Below are positions 1-9,955 of a DNA stretch of 64,000 nt, piece by piece. Numbering within the stretch: the first letter of the stretch is position 1; every line of letters begins with the position of its first letter. Source of the DNA: Methanosarcina vacuolata Z-761 (GTDB lineage Archaea > Halobacteriota > Methanosarcinia > Methanosarcinales > Methanosarcinaceae); the NCBI RefSeq assembly GCF_000969905.1, contig NZ_CP009520.1, positions 930,001 to 994,000 of the forward strand, written 5' to 3'. The notes beneath the pieces were generated by a model. That model had not been told where the DNA came from and ran no database searches. It saw nothing but the letters and a program-made list of their open reading frames with translations. The position numbers and the translations under genes are program-made.

Positions 1-446
1 TTTCCAGGGCTTAAAGTATTTACATATTGATATGCCACCTTATACCCACCACTTTAAAAAGATATTTATCAATATAACTTTAGTCAACAGCTACATATTT
101 CGTTTTAAAAATTATACTATTGATGAAAGAACAGATAGTGACTTTGATTCTATATACTTGTATTGGATACTATTAAATTGAATTTATTTATTACTACTGG
201 TGACTATAGTCACGAGGCTAAATTGCAACGGCAGCGTGCCAATTTTTCTGTAAAATCATATATCTCAAAAAGTTATTGGGTAGAAAATTCCAGATCGGTA
301 GATTAATTTTCTCCATAGCACGCAAAAACTTGACTTCAAATTAACAGCAAATTTGAGACACTGCCTTTTTTAAAGCTCTTCAGGAGAAGGGACAAGATAC
401 CTCTCAAGCACTGTACCTCATATTTCTCTAACTTTATTTTGCTTAA
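1..446. other. AT-rich intergenic, no gene seen
   Basis: No reading frame with coding character was found on either strand. The stretch is very AT-rich and lies downstream of the minus-strand metallophosphoesterase. Confidence 0.5.
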
Positions 447-1139
447 TTATATTATACTATCAACAACTTTCTCTTTTTCTCCTCTAGTAAAAACTCTGTA
501 AACTTGTAGATACCAGCGCTTGCAATCGGATTCTGGTGCATCAATTTCAATCAAATTGTAGCACTGAGACATTTTTCCACGAACTTTGGAAGAGCAGACA
601 GTTCCCGCGCTGATTACAAGCATGTCATTCAATCTCCAGACCCAGGGGATGTGCCAGTGCCCGCAGAGCACAAGGTTGACACCTGAGCGGTCCAGGAGTT
701 CCAGAACATCTCCTGCATCTACAAGTACATTATTTCCCCGACCAGTTCTGGGGATCGGAATAAGGTGGTGGTGAAGGGCAAAAACTTTGAAACCGTTTAC
801 TGAAAAAGTATTCTCTATCCAGTTGTAATTTTCTCTTCCAATATGTCCTTCGTCAAGTTCCGGCTGGGAAGAATCAAGCCCTACTACAGTGACCTCTCCA
901 AAGTGCCCGGAAGTCGATCTGGTTTTGAAAAGATCCTCAAAAAAGAGGTAACCGGCGTTTCTGGAGTCATGGTTTCCTGGAACTATCACCTTGTTTTTGC
1001 ATTCAATCCTGTCGATGAATTTCTTTGCCCCATTATACTCGGCTGCAAGCCCGTTTTCCGTCAGGTCTCCGGTGATTACTACAATATCTGGAGAACTCCT
1101 GTTTATGTTTTCAAGCATGGAATTTGCAATATCCGGCAT
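447..1139 (-). CDS. Metallophosphoesterase, apparently 5'-damaged
   Basis: This is a calcineurin-like metallophosphoesterase, a metal-dependent hydrolase of phosphoesters. The visible motifs are VITGDLTENG, VPGNHDS, ALHHHL and CGHWHIP, which supply the GD, GNHD and GHxH metal ligands. The first family motif, DxH, is not inside the ATG-started frame. It lies upstream in the same frame as HISDIHF (codons about 1178-1158), beyond any ATG, GTG or TTG. That upstream frame closes at a TAA at 1208-1206. An ATG at 1213-1211 would join the frame if one base were added near 1200. The gene is therefore either frameshifted, wrongly sequenced there, or started at a non-standard codon. Its natural substrate cannot be read from the sequence. 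It is transcribed alone. Confidence 0.75.
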   Translation of the reverse strand: MPDIANSMLENINRSSPDIVVITGDLTENGLAAEYNGAKKFIDRIECKNKVIVPGNHDSRNAGYLFFEDLFKTRSTSGHFGEVTVVGLDSSQPELDEGHIGRENYNWIENTFSVNGFKVFALHHHLIPIPRTGRGNNVLVDAGDVLELLDRSGVNLVLCGHWHIPWVWRLNDMLVISAGTVCSSKVRGKMSQCYNLIEIDAPESDCKRWYLQVYRVFTRGEKEKVVDSII

Positions 1140-1213
1140 ATAATATGCCTCTGAGAAATGAATGTCTGAAATATGTACTATTCTTTTAATTTCTATTCCT
1201 CTGTCTTACTCAT

Positions 1214-2630
1214 TCGCGTTTCAACGTTGAGAATAATAATTAATGAAATTATATATAGTTATTCGATTTAGACAATATATAAAAAAGAAAAAAGGTAATT
1301 AATAAAATAAGTATATTTTCTATATATAATTAAATTTTCTAGTCGAGTGAATTTTTTTTGATATTCTATTTTTTTGGCTGACCTTTGTTCCAAAATAACT
1401 TGCGAGAAAACAGAAGTTCATATCCTGGGAATTGAGACGCAAAACGCAAGTGAAGGTCTGGAAGACATTAACTTATTGAATCATAAAAAAGAAAATGAAG
1501 AGATTTGAGCACTGGCTCACTGTAAAATAAGTAACATGGGATTATTAATTAAATTCTTGTGAAGGCATATTTTTCTTGTCTGTTCGTATATTTTCTGGTC
1601 TGTTCAGTTCTGTTCATAGGTTCGGGTCTGTTCATAGGTTTTGTTCCCACGTTACTAATCAATGATACACATCTTTTGTATATATAGTTTTGTTTTTTCT
1701 ATATTAAGATCTCACTAAATATTAGTTTCAATACCAAAAAACAATATTTTTTATTTTTCTATTTTCCTTCTGGAATTCCTGGGAAACGTTATCATCCAAT
1801 GATACTTTTTTTGCAAAAATCACATAAAAATCCTGTGTTTCTAATCAGCTTGTTTTTTGTTCTCTTCATTAGTATGCAAAATAAATAGTCTGCTCCATAT
1901 CATTTTCTTTCTCCAGATTAGGACTTCCTGTTTATATGTACATGAGGACTGAAAAACCTCTGATTTCCAGAATATAAAAAATTTTGAATCAAATGTCATG
2001 AGTGTTTTATCCCAAAATTCTTCCGTTTAAACTTTGTATTGCAGTTATATGTCGTGCACAAATGATTCACCATTTTACTTCAACTTCAAATTTGGTTCAT
2101 TTTGCATGGTCATTCTATAATATCAAAATGGAATTGGAATTAACTCAAATTTAATTTTTTGAGTCGCCTGCTGTTGTATCGTATATCAACTTTCAAATAG
2201 TTTTGAATCTACGAAAGCATTTCAGGATACAACGGTTAGGATTCCAACGGTTTAGGATTCCTGAAAATTGATTTTTCAAAGGGCAATATCTCTTATTGTG
2301 TAAGGTCTTACTCGATGGATCGTAAACCAAAATTATTTAATATTTATAAAGTAATTTACATTATAACCTTCGTATATTTTAGTGCATAGAAGGCTTAAAA
2401 ACGTTCAATTGAAGCTGTTACTCGCCCCACTAAACGGATTTTACAATATTATACAGAAATAAAATCTAATTTTATATAAAAATAAAATGCACTTTTAAGG
2501 GAAAGCTAAATTCGGTGATATTTTAAGAAATAATACGTTATACAATGCGTCATTTCAAAGTATTTTTAAGGCCATGCGTTTTCCCTAAAATTTAAAGAAG
2601 GTAATAAATTGTATTATTGGAGGAGTAAGA
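1214..2630. other. Long AT-rich intergenic region
   Basis: About 1.4 kb without a credible gene. Runs of A/T alternate with a short direct repeat (TCTGTTCATAGGTT near 1609 and 1627). The region probably holds the promoters of the flanking divergent genes. No RNA gene was recognised. Confidence 0.5.
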
Positions 2631-3131
2631 TTGAATAAACAATGTTTATCAAGTTTTGCTGCAATTCTTATTGCGCTTCTCATAGTTGCTCCTGGCATTG
2701 CAGGAGCGGCCCCTAAGATTGGTTGTACTGCCCCGGGTTATGAGAATGTCACGGTCTGTCAAGCTAAAGATATACTCGAAAATAAACATGTATTCCTTCT
2801 GGACGTTCGTACTCCAGCAGAATTTAACTATTCTCACATTGAAGGAGCGACATTAATACCATTAAAAAATGTGCCGAAGCATGATTCTGTAAGTTTGCCA
2901 GACGACCAGTTACTGCCTGCTCGGCTGAAAGAACTGCCAGAAAACAAAAACACAAAGATAGTTGTCTATTGCCTTAGCGGGGGACGAAGTGCCACCGCAA
3001 GCCAAATGATAGCAGATGCCGGTTACAAAAATGTATATAACGTTCAAGGCGGTCTCAAAGCATGGGTAAATGCGGGATATCCAGTTGTAATTGATCCTGT
3101 AAAATGGTTCGCTAGTTATCCTCCTAATTAA
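2631..3131 (+). CDS. Exported rhodanese-like sulfurtransferase
   Basis: A single rhodanese domain behind a secretion signal. The first 26 residues form a signal peptide (hydrophobic AAILIALLIVAPGIAGA). A typical rhodanese entry follows (FLLDVRTPAEFNYSHIEGA), then the active-site loop VVYCLSGGRSATA, in which Cys is the persulfide-carrying residue, and finally GYKNVYNVQGGLKAW. The start is a TTG preceded by a strong GGAGGAG ribosome site, and no ATG fits better. At 166 aa it is one domain plus the signal. It likely acts at the cell surface in sulfur transfer or sensing. It stands alone, with AT-rich sequence on both sides, so its partner is unknown. Confidence 0.85.
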   Translation: MNKQCLSSFAAILIALLIVAPGIAGAAPKIGCTAPGYENVTVCQAKDILENKHVFLLDVRTPAEFNYSHIEGATLIPLKNVPKHDSVSLPDDQLLPARLKELPENKNTKIVVYCLSGGRSATASQMIADAGYKNVYNVQGGLKAWVNAGYPVVIDPVKWFASYPPN

Positions 3132-3160
3132 GTTTAAGGAAATAATATAGGCATATTATC

Positions 3161-3261
3161 GGCTTTTGTAGAAATCCTGTGGTTTATGAATTTTCAAATA
3201 CTTATAAACAGAAGTGCGAAAGTTAAATTTCAATGATTGAATAAAGGATTTCTACAGAACC
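3161..3261. mobile_element. Small inverted-repeat element (MITE-like)
   Basis: A 12-bp perfect inverted repeat (TGTAGAAATCCT at 3167-3178, AGGATTTCTACA at 3245-3256) extends with mismatches to about 17 bp, bounding a roughly 100-bp AT-rich unit without coding capacity. The shape is that of a non-autonomous transposon end pair. The parent transposon is not in the window. Confidence 0.45.
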
Positions 3262-3480
3262 TTATTTTTATACTTATGACTTAGCTGTTAAAGTAAGAAC
3301 TCAATAATATTAAATCTCCATCTATCCAGATGCCAGCATAAAAAATAGTTTTAAACATATGCATATAATTTTAAAAGTCTGTTTTTGAGCATCCAGTTTG
3401 TTCATATCTTCAATTCATACCTTGATTTTTACTTTCAGCAAGTTTATATCTAGTAGATATAGCAATATCTTTAAATGAAA

Positions 3481-3500
3481 GTAAGTAATTGCTTACTTAC
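3481..3500. promoter_or_regulatory. Palindromic operator abutting the TetR gene
   Basis: Perfect 8-bp arms GTAAGTAA and TTACTTAC with a 4-bp centre end exactly at the base before the ATG at 3501. A TATA-like stretch lies about 35 bp upstream (near 3443-3450). The position suggests autorepression of the operon by the TetR protein, with the transcript starting close to or inside the palindrome. Confidence 0.7.
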
Positions 3501-4115
3501 ATGGAAGATACAGAACAAAGAATCTTAGACGCAGCTTTGAGAGTATTCGCCAGTGAAGGATACACGGGTGCGACTACACGAAAAATCGCTGAAGAGGCAA
3601 ACGTTGCCGAGGTAACTTTGTTCCGAAAATTCAAGTCAAAAGAAAACCTGCTGAAAGAGGTGTTAATCAATAACCGAACTGTTTTTTCATCGCTGGAGGA
3701 GTTATTCCATATATTCCAGAACGAAAAAGATGCAGACCTTGAGACAGAGCTTCGGATTTTAGGGAAAAATATTGCAAAAGCTATGAAAGATAAAAAGAAG
3801 GATAGCAAACGCCGGATGTTTATGTTTATGCTATTTGAAGAAGGAAGACGGAGGCCCGAAGTCTCTGAAGCTCTATTATCGTTTCTTCAAATGAATATCA
3901 AGCCTTTGAGCGAATACTTTGATTTGCAAATAAAAAACGGAAAAATGCGGACTATAAATTCCAGGTCTGCAGCAATAACTTTTGTCAGTTATTTTGTTTA
4001 TACATCTTTACTAAGAGAAGTATTTGGTGACAGTTTGTTGGGTGATTATAATGAGGAAATTGAACGGTTTATTGACATATTCACTAAAGGTATCCTGAAG
4101 GATGAAGAAAACTGA
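3501..4115 (+). CDS. TetR/AcrR-family transcriptional regulator
   Basis: A helix-turn-helix repressor of the TetR family, 204 aa from the ATG at 3501. A TTG at 3489 lies in the operator and is unlikely to be the start. The N-terminus ([20 protein letters not shown], then [20 protein letters not shown]) is the standard TetR DNA-binding helix set. The rest is an all-helical ligand/dimer domain. It is followed after 15 bp by an ABC-2 export operon on the same strand, the usual setting for a drug- or envelope-stress-responsive repressor of an efflux pump. The inducer cannot be predicted. Confidence 0.9.
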   Translation: MEDTEQRILDAALRVFASEGYTGATTRKIAEEANVAEVTLFRKFKSKENLLKEVLINNRTVFSSLEELFHIFQNEKDADLETELRILGKNIAKAMKDKKKDSKRRMFMFMLFEEGRRRPEVSEALLSFLQMNIKPLSEYFDLQIKNGKMRTINSRSAAITFVSYFVYTSLLREVFGDSLLGDYNEEIERFIDIFTKGILKDEEN

Positions 4116-4130
4116 AAAACAGGTGAGAAA

Positions 4131-4880
4131 ATGGAACCGATTATTGAGGTCAAAAATCTTGTCAAAGTTTTTCATTCACGAGGGAGGAAAATAATCGCAG
4201 TGAACGATGTCAGCTTTGATGTATTCAAAGGAGAAATTTTCGGTATGATAGGACCAAATGGAGCTGGCAAATCAACTACGTTTTCCATGCTTACCACGTT
4301 AATAAAGCCCACAAGTGGCAGTATAAGAGTTGCTGGCTTTGATGTTGAAAAACAGGACTACAAAATAAGACCGCTTATAGGCATAGTTCCACAGAAGCTC
4401 AGCCTTTACCCACTCCTTACAGCCAGAGAAAACCTGGAACTCATGGGGAACCTTTACAATGTTCCAAAACAGGTCATGGAAGAAAAAATCGATTACTATC
4501 TGAAGCTTGTAGGGCTCGAAGCTAGTGCTGACCGCTTTACTGGAGGCTTTTCTGGTGGTATGAAACAGCGCTTATCAGTAATCGCCGCAGTGTTGCATGA
4601 CCCTCAGATTCTATTCTGGGATGAACCTTCAACCGGTCTTGACCCCCAGACAAGAAATGTGATCTGGAAACTCGCTAGGAAATTCAACGAAGAAGGGAAA
4701 ACTCTGGTTTTTACAACTCATTACATGGAAGAGGCGGACAATCTATGTGATAGGGTTGCTGTAATGGACTCCGGCAAAATGGTAGCTCTTGATAACCCCG
4801 AACGTTTAAAAGAAACTACAGGGAGTACAAATCTGGAAGAAGTGTTTGTACACTTTACAGGAGAAAAGGTACGTGATTAA
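4131..4880 (+). CDS. ABC-2 type exporter ATP-binding protein (DrrA-like)
   Basis: The cytoplasmic ATPase of an ABC exporter, 249 aa. Walker A is GPNGAGKST near residue 41, the signature is SGGMKQR near 143, Walker B is ILFWDEPSTGLDPQTR near 161, and the H-loop is TTHYMEE. The class matches daunorubicin-resistance/ABC-2 ATPases. It is directly abutted by its permease gene, whose start codon follows the stop with no gap, so the two are translationally coupled. It belongs to the TetR-led operon. The substrate is unknown. Confidence 0.92.
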   Translation: MEPIIEVKNLVKVFHSRGRKIIAVNDVSFDVFKGEIFGMIGPNGAGKSTTFSMLTTLIKPTSGSIRVAGFDVEKQDYKIRPLIGIVPQKLSLYPLLTARENLELMGNLYNVPKQVMEEKIDYYLKLVGLEASADRFTGGFSGGMKQRLSVIAAVLHDPQILFWDEPSTGLDPQTRNVIWKLARKFNEEGKTLVFTTHYMEEADNLCDRVAVMDSGKMVALDNPERLKETTGSTNLEEVFVHFTGEKVRD

Positions 4881-5987
4881 ATGACAATAAAAACTGAGCT
4901 AAGGGATTCATTAATAGTAGCGAAAAAAGAATTCAAAATACTTTCCCGAAAAAAGGCGCTCATAATTCCTCTGGTTTTATTCCCTATAATCATGATAGTC
5001 TTTTTTGGCTATGGTATGGGTGGAACAGTCAAAAATGCTCCCATCCTTATAGTCAATGATGATACAGGCAGAGTCTCAAATTCCCTTGTTCAGGAAATCG
5101 GAAGCTATACTGGCAAATACGATGGAAATCCAATGTTTTCGGTGACCTACACTAAGGATATGTCGCAATCAGAGGCTGAGAGTAAAATAGACGCTGGAAT
5201 GTATAAAGGCGTTCTGCTTATTCCTCCTGATTATAGTGATAGCATAGTCAAAAATGAGAGTACAAACTTGACGCTTCTGACTGACACATCAGACACTACC
5301 ACAAGTAGCACAATTATCAACTTTATGAAACAGTTGCTGGCGAAAACAGGGTCAGTCTCTTTAAACATTCCCAATGTTTACGGTAATCTGGAATATCTGG
5401 ACTTCCTCATACCAGGTGTTATAGCTCTTACAGTGTTTATGGGTTCTGTAGCAACCACGGGTTCTGCAATTGCAGGAGAAAAAGAAGATGGTACACTTAT
5501 TCGTATGCTGATGACGCCTATTAGTAAGAGATCTGTAATTCTCGGGAAGACGATATATCAGCTAATATTGCAATTAGGCAGAGCAGTTATCTTGATACTT
5601 GCAGCATATATTCTATTGGGATTCAATATGAATGGTAGCTGGCTTCTGATTTCACTGGTGCTTATTGTTTTCACTCTCGGTGGCGTAGGGATGGGGATAG
5701 TCATGTCTTCAAGAGTAGAAGATATGGAATCTTTCTTTCAATTAAACATGCTGGTTACTATGCCATCCATGTTTGTCACAGGTGTGTTTTTTCCCTTGAG
5801 TTCGGTTCCTGACTGGATGCGTTATATAGCTTATTGCTTGCCTCTGACTTATGCAATCGATGCTATGCGTACTATTATGATCAAGGGTCAGGGTTTGAAC
5901 GCTATATCTAACGATTTGATGATACTCTCTTTGTTTGCAGTTGTTACTTTTACTTTAGGTGTCCATCTATTCAGGAGGGAAGCATAA
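4881..5987 (+). CDS. ABC-2 type exporter permease
   Basis: Membrane partner of the preceding ATPase, 368 aa. There is one N-terminal membrane segment (KALIIPLVLFPIIMIVFFGYG), a long extracellular loop of about 130 residues, then five hydrophobic segments in the C-terminal half. These include the ABC-2 signature region IAGEKEDGTLIRMLMTPIS and FVTGVFFPLSSVPDWMRYIAYCLPLTYAIDAMR. This is the ABC2_membrane architecture of drug or lipid exporters. Its stop codon lies 1 bp before the next gene. Confidence 0.92.
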   Translation: MTIKTELRDSLIVAKKEFKILSRKKALIIPLVLFPIIMIVFFGYGMGGTVKNAPILIVNDDTGRVSNSLVQEIGSYTGKYDGNPMFSVTYTKDMSQSEAESKIDAGMYKGVLLIPPDYSDSIVKNESTNLTLLTDTSDTTTSSTIINFMKQLLAKTGSVSLNIPNVYGNLEYLDFLIPGVIALTVFMGSVATTGSAIAGEKEDGTLIRMLMTPISKRSVILGKTIYQLILQLGRAVILILAAYILLGFNMNGSWLLISLVLIVFTLGGVGMGIVMSSRVEDMESFFQLNMLVTMPSMFVTGVFFPLSSVPDWMRYIAYCLPLTYAIDAMRTIMIKGQGLNAISNDLMILSLFAVVTFTLGVHLFRREA

Positions 5988-5988
5988 A

Positions 5989-6975
5989 ATGAAAGAAGTT
6001 ATAATAATCTCTCTTCTATTGATTGCTATGATATCATGCGCAGAAGGCGCTTCCAATTCTCCGGATAATTACAATATCCCCCAAAGTTTTGATCTTGGAA
6101 AAAATTACTATACTGTAAACGGTAGTCCTGATCTTAACGCCAACATTATTGGAAGTAATGATTTTGATAGAGGTCAAACGGCTACTTTGAATATTAATTT
6201 AATGAACAAAGGCAAATTATTAGGATTCAAGAATGACAAAACTCCTTACGATTCAGATGAAATCTATGCTGCCCAGACTGAAATGAAACTGGAAAGCAGT
6301 ATAGTGGACGCTACAAACGTAGTAGCTTCTCTTTCAACAGATCCTGGCAGTCCGATTGAGGTCAAGTCAGTCAGCCAGGAGATCGGCTCCATAAAAAGTG
6401 GAGAAAATTCACTGACACCAGCAAAATTTGATATAAAAATCGATAAAAAAGCAAAGGCTGGGGAATACAACCTTTACCTGAATCTTTCCTACGATTACCA
6501 GAAAAACGTGCAAATTATGAATCCGGATGTAACCGCTCAGACCTATGACGCGAATCGCTGGTATGGAATAATGGATCAGAATCTGACATTAAAGATTAAG
6601 GTGAATGATCAGGCTGATTTTGAGATTGTAAACACTACAGGCAGTCTTTCTCCAGGTGGGGAGAACATGATTGATATAACTATTAAAAACACAGGTGAAG
6701 AAGAGGCAAAAAACGTTAAAGCGATAATTAATCCAGCTGATCCTCTGAGCACAACCGATAGTGCGGCATTCCTATCCACTATAGCACCTGGCAGCACGGC
6801 TGTTGCAAAGATTAAAATTAAAGCAGATAGCGAAGCTGTGCCCAAGGAATATGGAATTGACACTGTATTAAAATACGAAACTCCAGAAGGTGACATTAAG
6901 TATACCGCCATCCTTCAGGCTCCGGTAGAAGTCAAGGAAGCTGGATTCTTCGAGAAACTTTTTGGATGGATTTAA
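5989..6975 (+). CDS. Secreted S-layer-like (COG1361 type) protein
   Basis: 328 aa from the ATG at 5989, which has GGAGGG 14 bp upstream; an in-frame codon at 5959 lies inside the permease gene. The signal sequence is MKEVIIISLLLIAMISCAEG, with a possible lipobox Cys. The body is beta-rich, and a clear repeat-type domain near the end (GSLSPGGENMIDITIKNTG...EEAKNVKAII) is typical of archaeal COG1361/NEW3-like extracellular proteins. There is no C-terminal membrane anchor, only an amphipathic tail EKLFGWI. Being the last gene of an exporter operon, it may be an extracellular accessory of the pump; that role is inference. Confidence 0.75.
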   Translation: MKEVIIISLLLIAMISCAEGASNSPDNYNIPQSFDLGKNYYTVNGSPDLNANIIGSNDFDRGQTATLNINLMNKGKLLGFKNDKTPYDSDEIYAAQTEMKLESSIVDATNVVASLSTDPGSPIEVKSVSQEIGSIKSGENSLTPAKFDIKIDKKAKAGEYNLYLNLSYDYQKNVQIMNPDVTAQTYDANRWYGIMDQNLTLKIKVNDQADFEIVNTTGSLSPGGENMIDITIKNTGEEEAKNVKAIINPADPLSTTDSAAFLSTIAPGSTAVAKIKIKADSEAVPKEYGIDTVLKYETPEGDIKYTAILQAPVEVKEAGFFEKLFGWI

Positions 6976-7755
6976 TATAAGGTAGTCCTCAGGACCACTC
7001 TTGCAATTTGAGTGAATTGTTTTAAACTCCAGTTGAGGGTTTTTGCTTAGTTCTTCACTTGATTGAACACAAAAAAACTCCAACTTTCTTATTTTTAATT
7101 TTAATTCTGTATTGCAGAATATCAAAAACTGCCTAAATTGCCTGAACCAAAATTGCCTGAACCAAAATTGCCTGAAACTAGAGGAAACTGGCTCTTCGTC
7201 ATTCTCTATGGATAAATATAATTTTCACTTCAAGACCCATTGGTTTTTATGAGAATATTATGAGAATATCCACACAAACCAACGAAAAGCCTAAAAACTT
7301 TTCAAGTAAAATCTAGCTATTTTCTAGATAAAAAGGAGGATTGGCAGGCCGATAAGGAGGATCTGGTGGAGTGTTTATTATTTACAGTTGGGGAAATTAA
7401 AGGAGGAAATAAAGGAGGAAAATTTCTTTGTGTAACAGTAGATCAGTCGACCCGCCAGATTTACATAGGACAAATAGTATAAAAAACTATTGATAATTAT
7501 TATTCAGTAACTATCTTACTGATTACTTCATATCTAATGCTATGGTTCTTGCCAATTATTGAGCTATTTTAATGTTGCAGGAATTAATTTTTGCAGTCTC
7601 AGAGGTTCCTATTTGTTAATCGTATACAGTAATTATTAATCGTATACAGTAATAAATTTTTTATACTCTGCCCGACTAAGTTCATTATTCACATCATTCA
7701 AAGTTTTCCGTATTTTGGGTTAGGAGGATAATTTACGGTCAATCAAGATCCATTT
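6976..7755. other. Intergenic region with short direct repeats
   Basis: About 780 bp with no supported gene. It contains AATTGCCTGAACCA repeats (7137-7170), several GGAGGA-rich tracts (7336-7425), and a doubled ATTAATCGTATACAGTAAT (near 7615-7655) just upstream of the pilin-like cluster, which could be a regulatory pair. Confidence 0.5.
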
Positions 7756-8250
7756 TTGCCTCGTTCGATTGAAACTGACGAATCCGCAGTTGTTTCGCTT
7801 CCTTTCAGGCTGACAGTCTCAGGCATCCTTTTTGCTGTGATTTTACTCCTCTCCTTCGGTTATCTTTATGATTTTCTGGACGAAGCAAAGGAAAAAGCAG
7901 CTCTGGATGAGATTTCCAGGCTTACGGCTGCTGCCGAACAGCTCTCCTTGCGTGGGGAAGGAAGTGAAGTTTCCCTGGAGCTCAGGCTGCCTGAAGGCGT
8001 AAGTGTGGATTTTGGGGCTCTCCCTGGCAGGCAGGACAAATGGCCTGCGGATGCTAACGATTACTGCGTCCACACAGGGGAGAAAAGCACTTTCTATTAT
8101 TCATGTGCCTCTTTCTCAAACCCTGAACTTAACGGTCCCGTATTCCTTGGTTCAGGCAGGCACAGGCTCTCGCTCTCAACAAAACTCGAACCAAAATTCG
8201 GAAGGCTATTCGTAATTATTTCTGAGAATATTACTCTTAATAAAATTTAA
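7756..8250 (+). CDS. Pilin-like membrane-anchored protein, start uncertain
   Basis: 164 aa from a TTG. One N-terminal membrane helix (VSGILFAVILLLSFGYLYDF) is followed by an amphipathic continuation (LDEAKEKAALDEISRLTAAAEQL) and a beta-rich extracellular domain with two Cys. This lollipop shape is that of archaeal type IV pilin-like or pseudopilin-like proteins. A good GGAGG (7722-7726) sits too far from the TTG but 8 bp from an in-frame ACG at 7735. The original start may have been an ATG mutated to ACG, giving seven more residues. It is the first of four similar genes in a row, and its stop overlaps the next start. Confidence 0.6.
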   Translation: MPRSIETDESAVVSLPFRLTVSGILFAVILLLSFGYLYDFLDEAKEKAALDEISRLTAAAEQLSLRGEGSEVSLELRLPEGVSVDFGALPGRQDKWPADANDYCVHTGEKSTFYYSCASFSNPELNGPVFLGSGRHRLSLSTKLEPKFGRLFVIISENITLNKI

Positions 8251-8924
8251 TGCATAGGAGAAGATCTGCTGTGAGGGATTTTGCTCGCGATGACTCTGCA
8301 TGGGCCGATTTCTTGATTTCAAAAGCGGCTCTAATTCTTGCAAGCGTTGTCCTTTTTGCGGCACTTTTTAATCTGATTGCCAGTTTCAAGGGGTTTGAAA
8401 CCCGGGAAAAGCTTGATTTTCTTGCTCTGGACTTTAAAACTGCAGTAGATGAGGTCGGATCGAGCAATTCCCAGGCCGAAACTCAACAAGGGTTTCAGGA
8501 GAAATTTCAGAGCGGGTCTCAAGATGAATTTCGCGAATCTTCCTATTGTTTCAGTGAACAGGAAATTTTTAGGGATTTGCCTTTTGCGGGAGATATAAAA
8601 GTACGGATTTCTGGAGAATATGTCTGTCTGGAAGCCGAGTCAGGAGAACGGAGTTTCAGGGCTGTAAAACCCTTCGCCTTCAGGGTTTTGCCTCTTAACG
8701 AATCTATCCTGCACGAAAAACTCAGTGAGGAATTTGGAGCTCCAGGCAACGAGGAAACTCCTCTTACAGTCGATTATTCTGAAATTAGGGCTTTCCTCCA
8801 GAAATTGGGGGCCGAAGAAGAAGTCCTGAACCCGGATGAAAATATTTCATTAAAGAAAGAATTCATTTATATGAAAGATGAGGAGGGGGTCTCTGCTTTT
8901 GGCTGTGTCCTTGTTTATCAATGA
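8250..8924 (+). CDS. Pilin-like membrane-anchored protein
   Basis: 224 aa; the ATG overlaps the preceding stop by one base (TAATG), so the two are co-translated. One membrane helix (KAALILASVVLFAALFNLIASF) comes after a basic N-terminus (MHRRRSAVRDFARDD). The rest is an acidic extracellular domain with a C-terminal strand FGCVLVYQ. No catalytic motif is visible. It was grouped with its neighbours by topology, not by a recognised family signature. Confidence 0.6.
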   Translation: MHRRRSAVRDFARDDSAWADFLISKAALILASVVLFAALFNLIASFKGFETREKLDFLALDFKTAVDEVGSSNSQAETQQGFQEKFQSGSQDEFRESSYCFSEQEIFRDLPFAGDIKVRISGEYVCLEAESGERSFRAVKPFAFRVLPLNESILHEKLSEEFGAPGNEETPLTVDYSEIRAFLQKLGAEEEVLNPDENISLKKEFIYMKDEEGVSAFGCVLVYQ

Positions 8925-9048
8925 CTCTCTGTTTAACGGTGATCTGCTTGAAGCTCTACTCAAAAAACAGCTCACAGCTACAGCTCGGCTCAAAGACACA
9001 GCCCGGCTCGAAGCTGCCTTAAAACTTGTGAAAAAAACATGTGCGTTA

Positions 9049-9546
9049 ATGTCCAGGGACGAACGTGGAGTGCTTGAACCTCATACCGATCTACTCTCCG
9101 TAGCCCTTGCAGTGATAGGTTTTATGGTTTTCGCAGCCCTGATGTCACAGACCTACCTCGGATACGAAGACCGTTCATTTGCTCTTGAAAATTACGAGAC
9201 CGCGTCTCTTATTGCTGAAAACCTGGCAGATGCTCCTGCTCTGGAAGCGGAAAGCACAGGCTTGCTTTCGGCAGCTTCACTTGACACATTTTCGGGCCCG
9301 AATGGAGCTAACGAAAGAGAAAGGCTTTTTGCAGCTTTTTCCAGGAATTACCGATTTCTGGTTGAAGTCCGGACAGGAGACGGCCAGTGGCACTGGCAGA
9401 TCAAACCAGATGATGCCGAACCTGATGCTTTTGCCGACGGCCTGGAAAAAGTTGCAGCTTCTGTGCCCGTTGTTATCAAACTGAATCCTGCCGAATCGGT
9501 CCCCGGAACCCTTACTGTGGTGATTTATAAGACAGAATGGAACTGA
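9049..9546 (+). CDS. Pilin-like membrane-anchored protein
   Basis: 165 aa from the ATG at 9049 (MSRDERG), which puts the membrane helix LLSVALAVIGFMVFAALMSQTY about 20 residues from the N-terminus, as in its neighbours. The same frame is open back to an ATG at 8878, inside the previous gene, which would add 57 residues. The downstream part (YETASLIAENLAD...) is a helix continuing from the membrane, then a beta domain ending LTVVIYKTEWN. No enzymatic motif is visible. The start is uncertain because neither candidate has a strong ribosome site. Confidence 0.6.
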   Translation: MSRDERGVLEPHTDLLSVALAVIGFMVFAALMSQTYLGYEDRSFALENYETASLIAENLADAPALEAESTGLLSAASLDTFSGPNGANERERLFAAFSRNYRFLVEVRTGDGQWHWQIKPDDAEPDAFADGLEKVAASVPVVIKLNPAESVPGTLTVVIYKTEWN

Positions 9547-9570
9547 AAAAGAAGGTCAGTAAATGGGAAA

Positions 9571-9850
9571 AGCCGGAGAGAAGTTAGAAAAATTACATCG
9601 AAATTAAAGAGCCGGAGAGAAGTTAGAAAAATTACATCGAAATTTAAGAGCCATATAAAAATTTGAAAAGGTACATGGAAATTGAAAAATCGCATGGAAG
9701 GTCGAAAAAATGCGTGAAAACTCAAAAAGCTGGATGGAAATTAGCGTGAACCTGAAAATGAGAAATCTGGCATGAAAGTGAGAAAAATTGCATGAAAGTG
9801 AGAGAAATTGCATGAAAGTGAGAAATTGCATGAAAGAGAAGATAACCGGA
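9571..9850. repeat. Direct repeats between two pilin-like genes
   Basis: A 35-bp sequence beginning AGCCGGAGAGAAGTTAG occurs at 9571-9605 and 9610-9644 (period 39 bp). Further on, a unit of about 20 bp resembling GCATGAAAGTGAGAAATT is repeated four times (about 9770-9835). Both sets contain start-codon-like ATGs but make no convincing protein. Confidence 0.8.
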
Positions 9851-9955
9851 GATCCCATAAAGAGAAGAAGGGAATTAAGAATAAGAGAGCAGAATAAAGT
9901 AAGATATCCAATAGTTCCTGAAATCCCCTGGCAATTCACAAAGAAAAAAGGCAAG

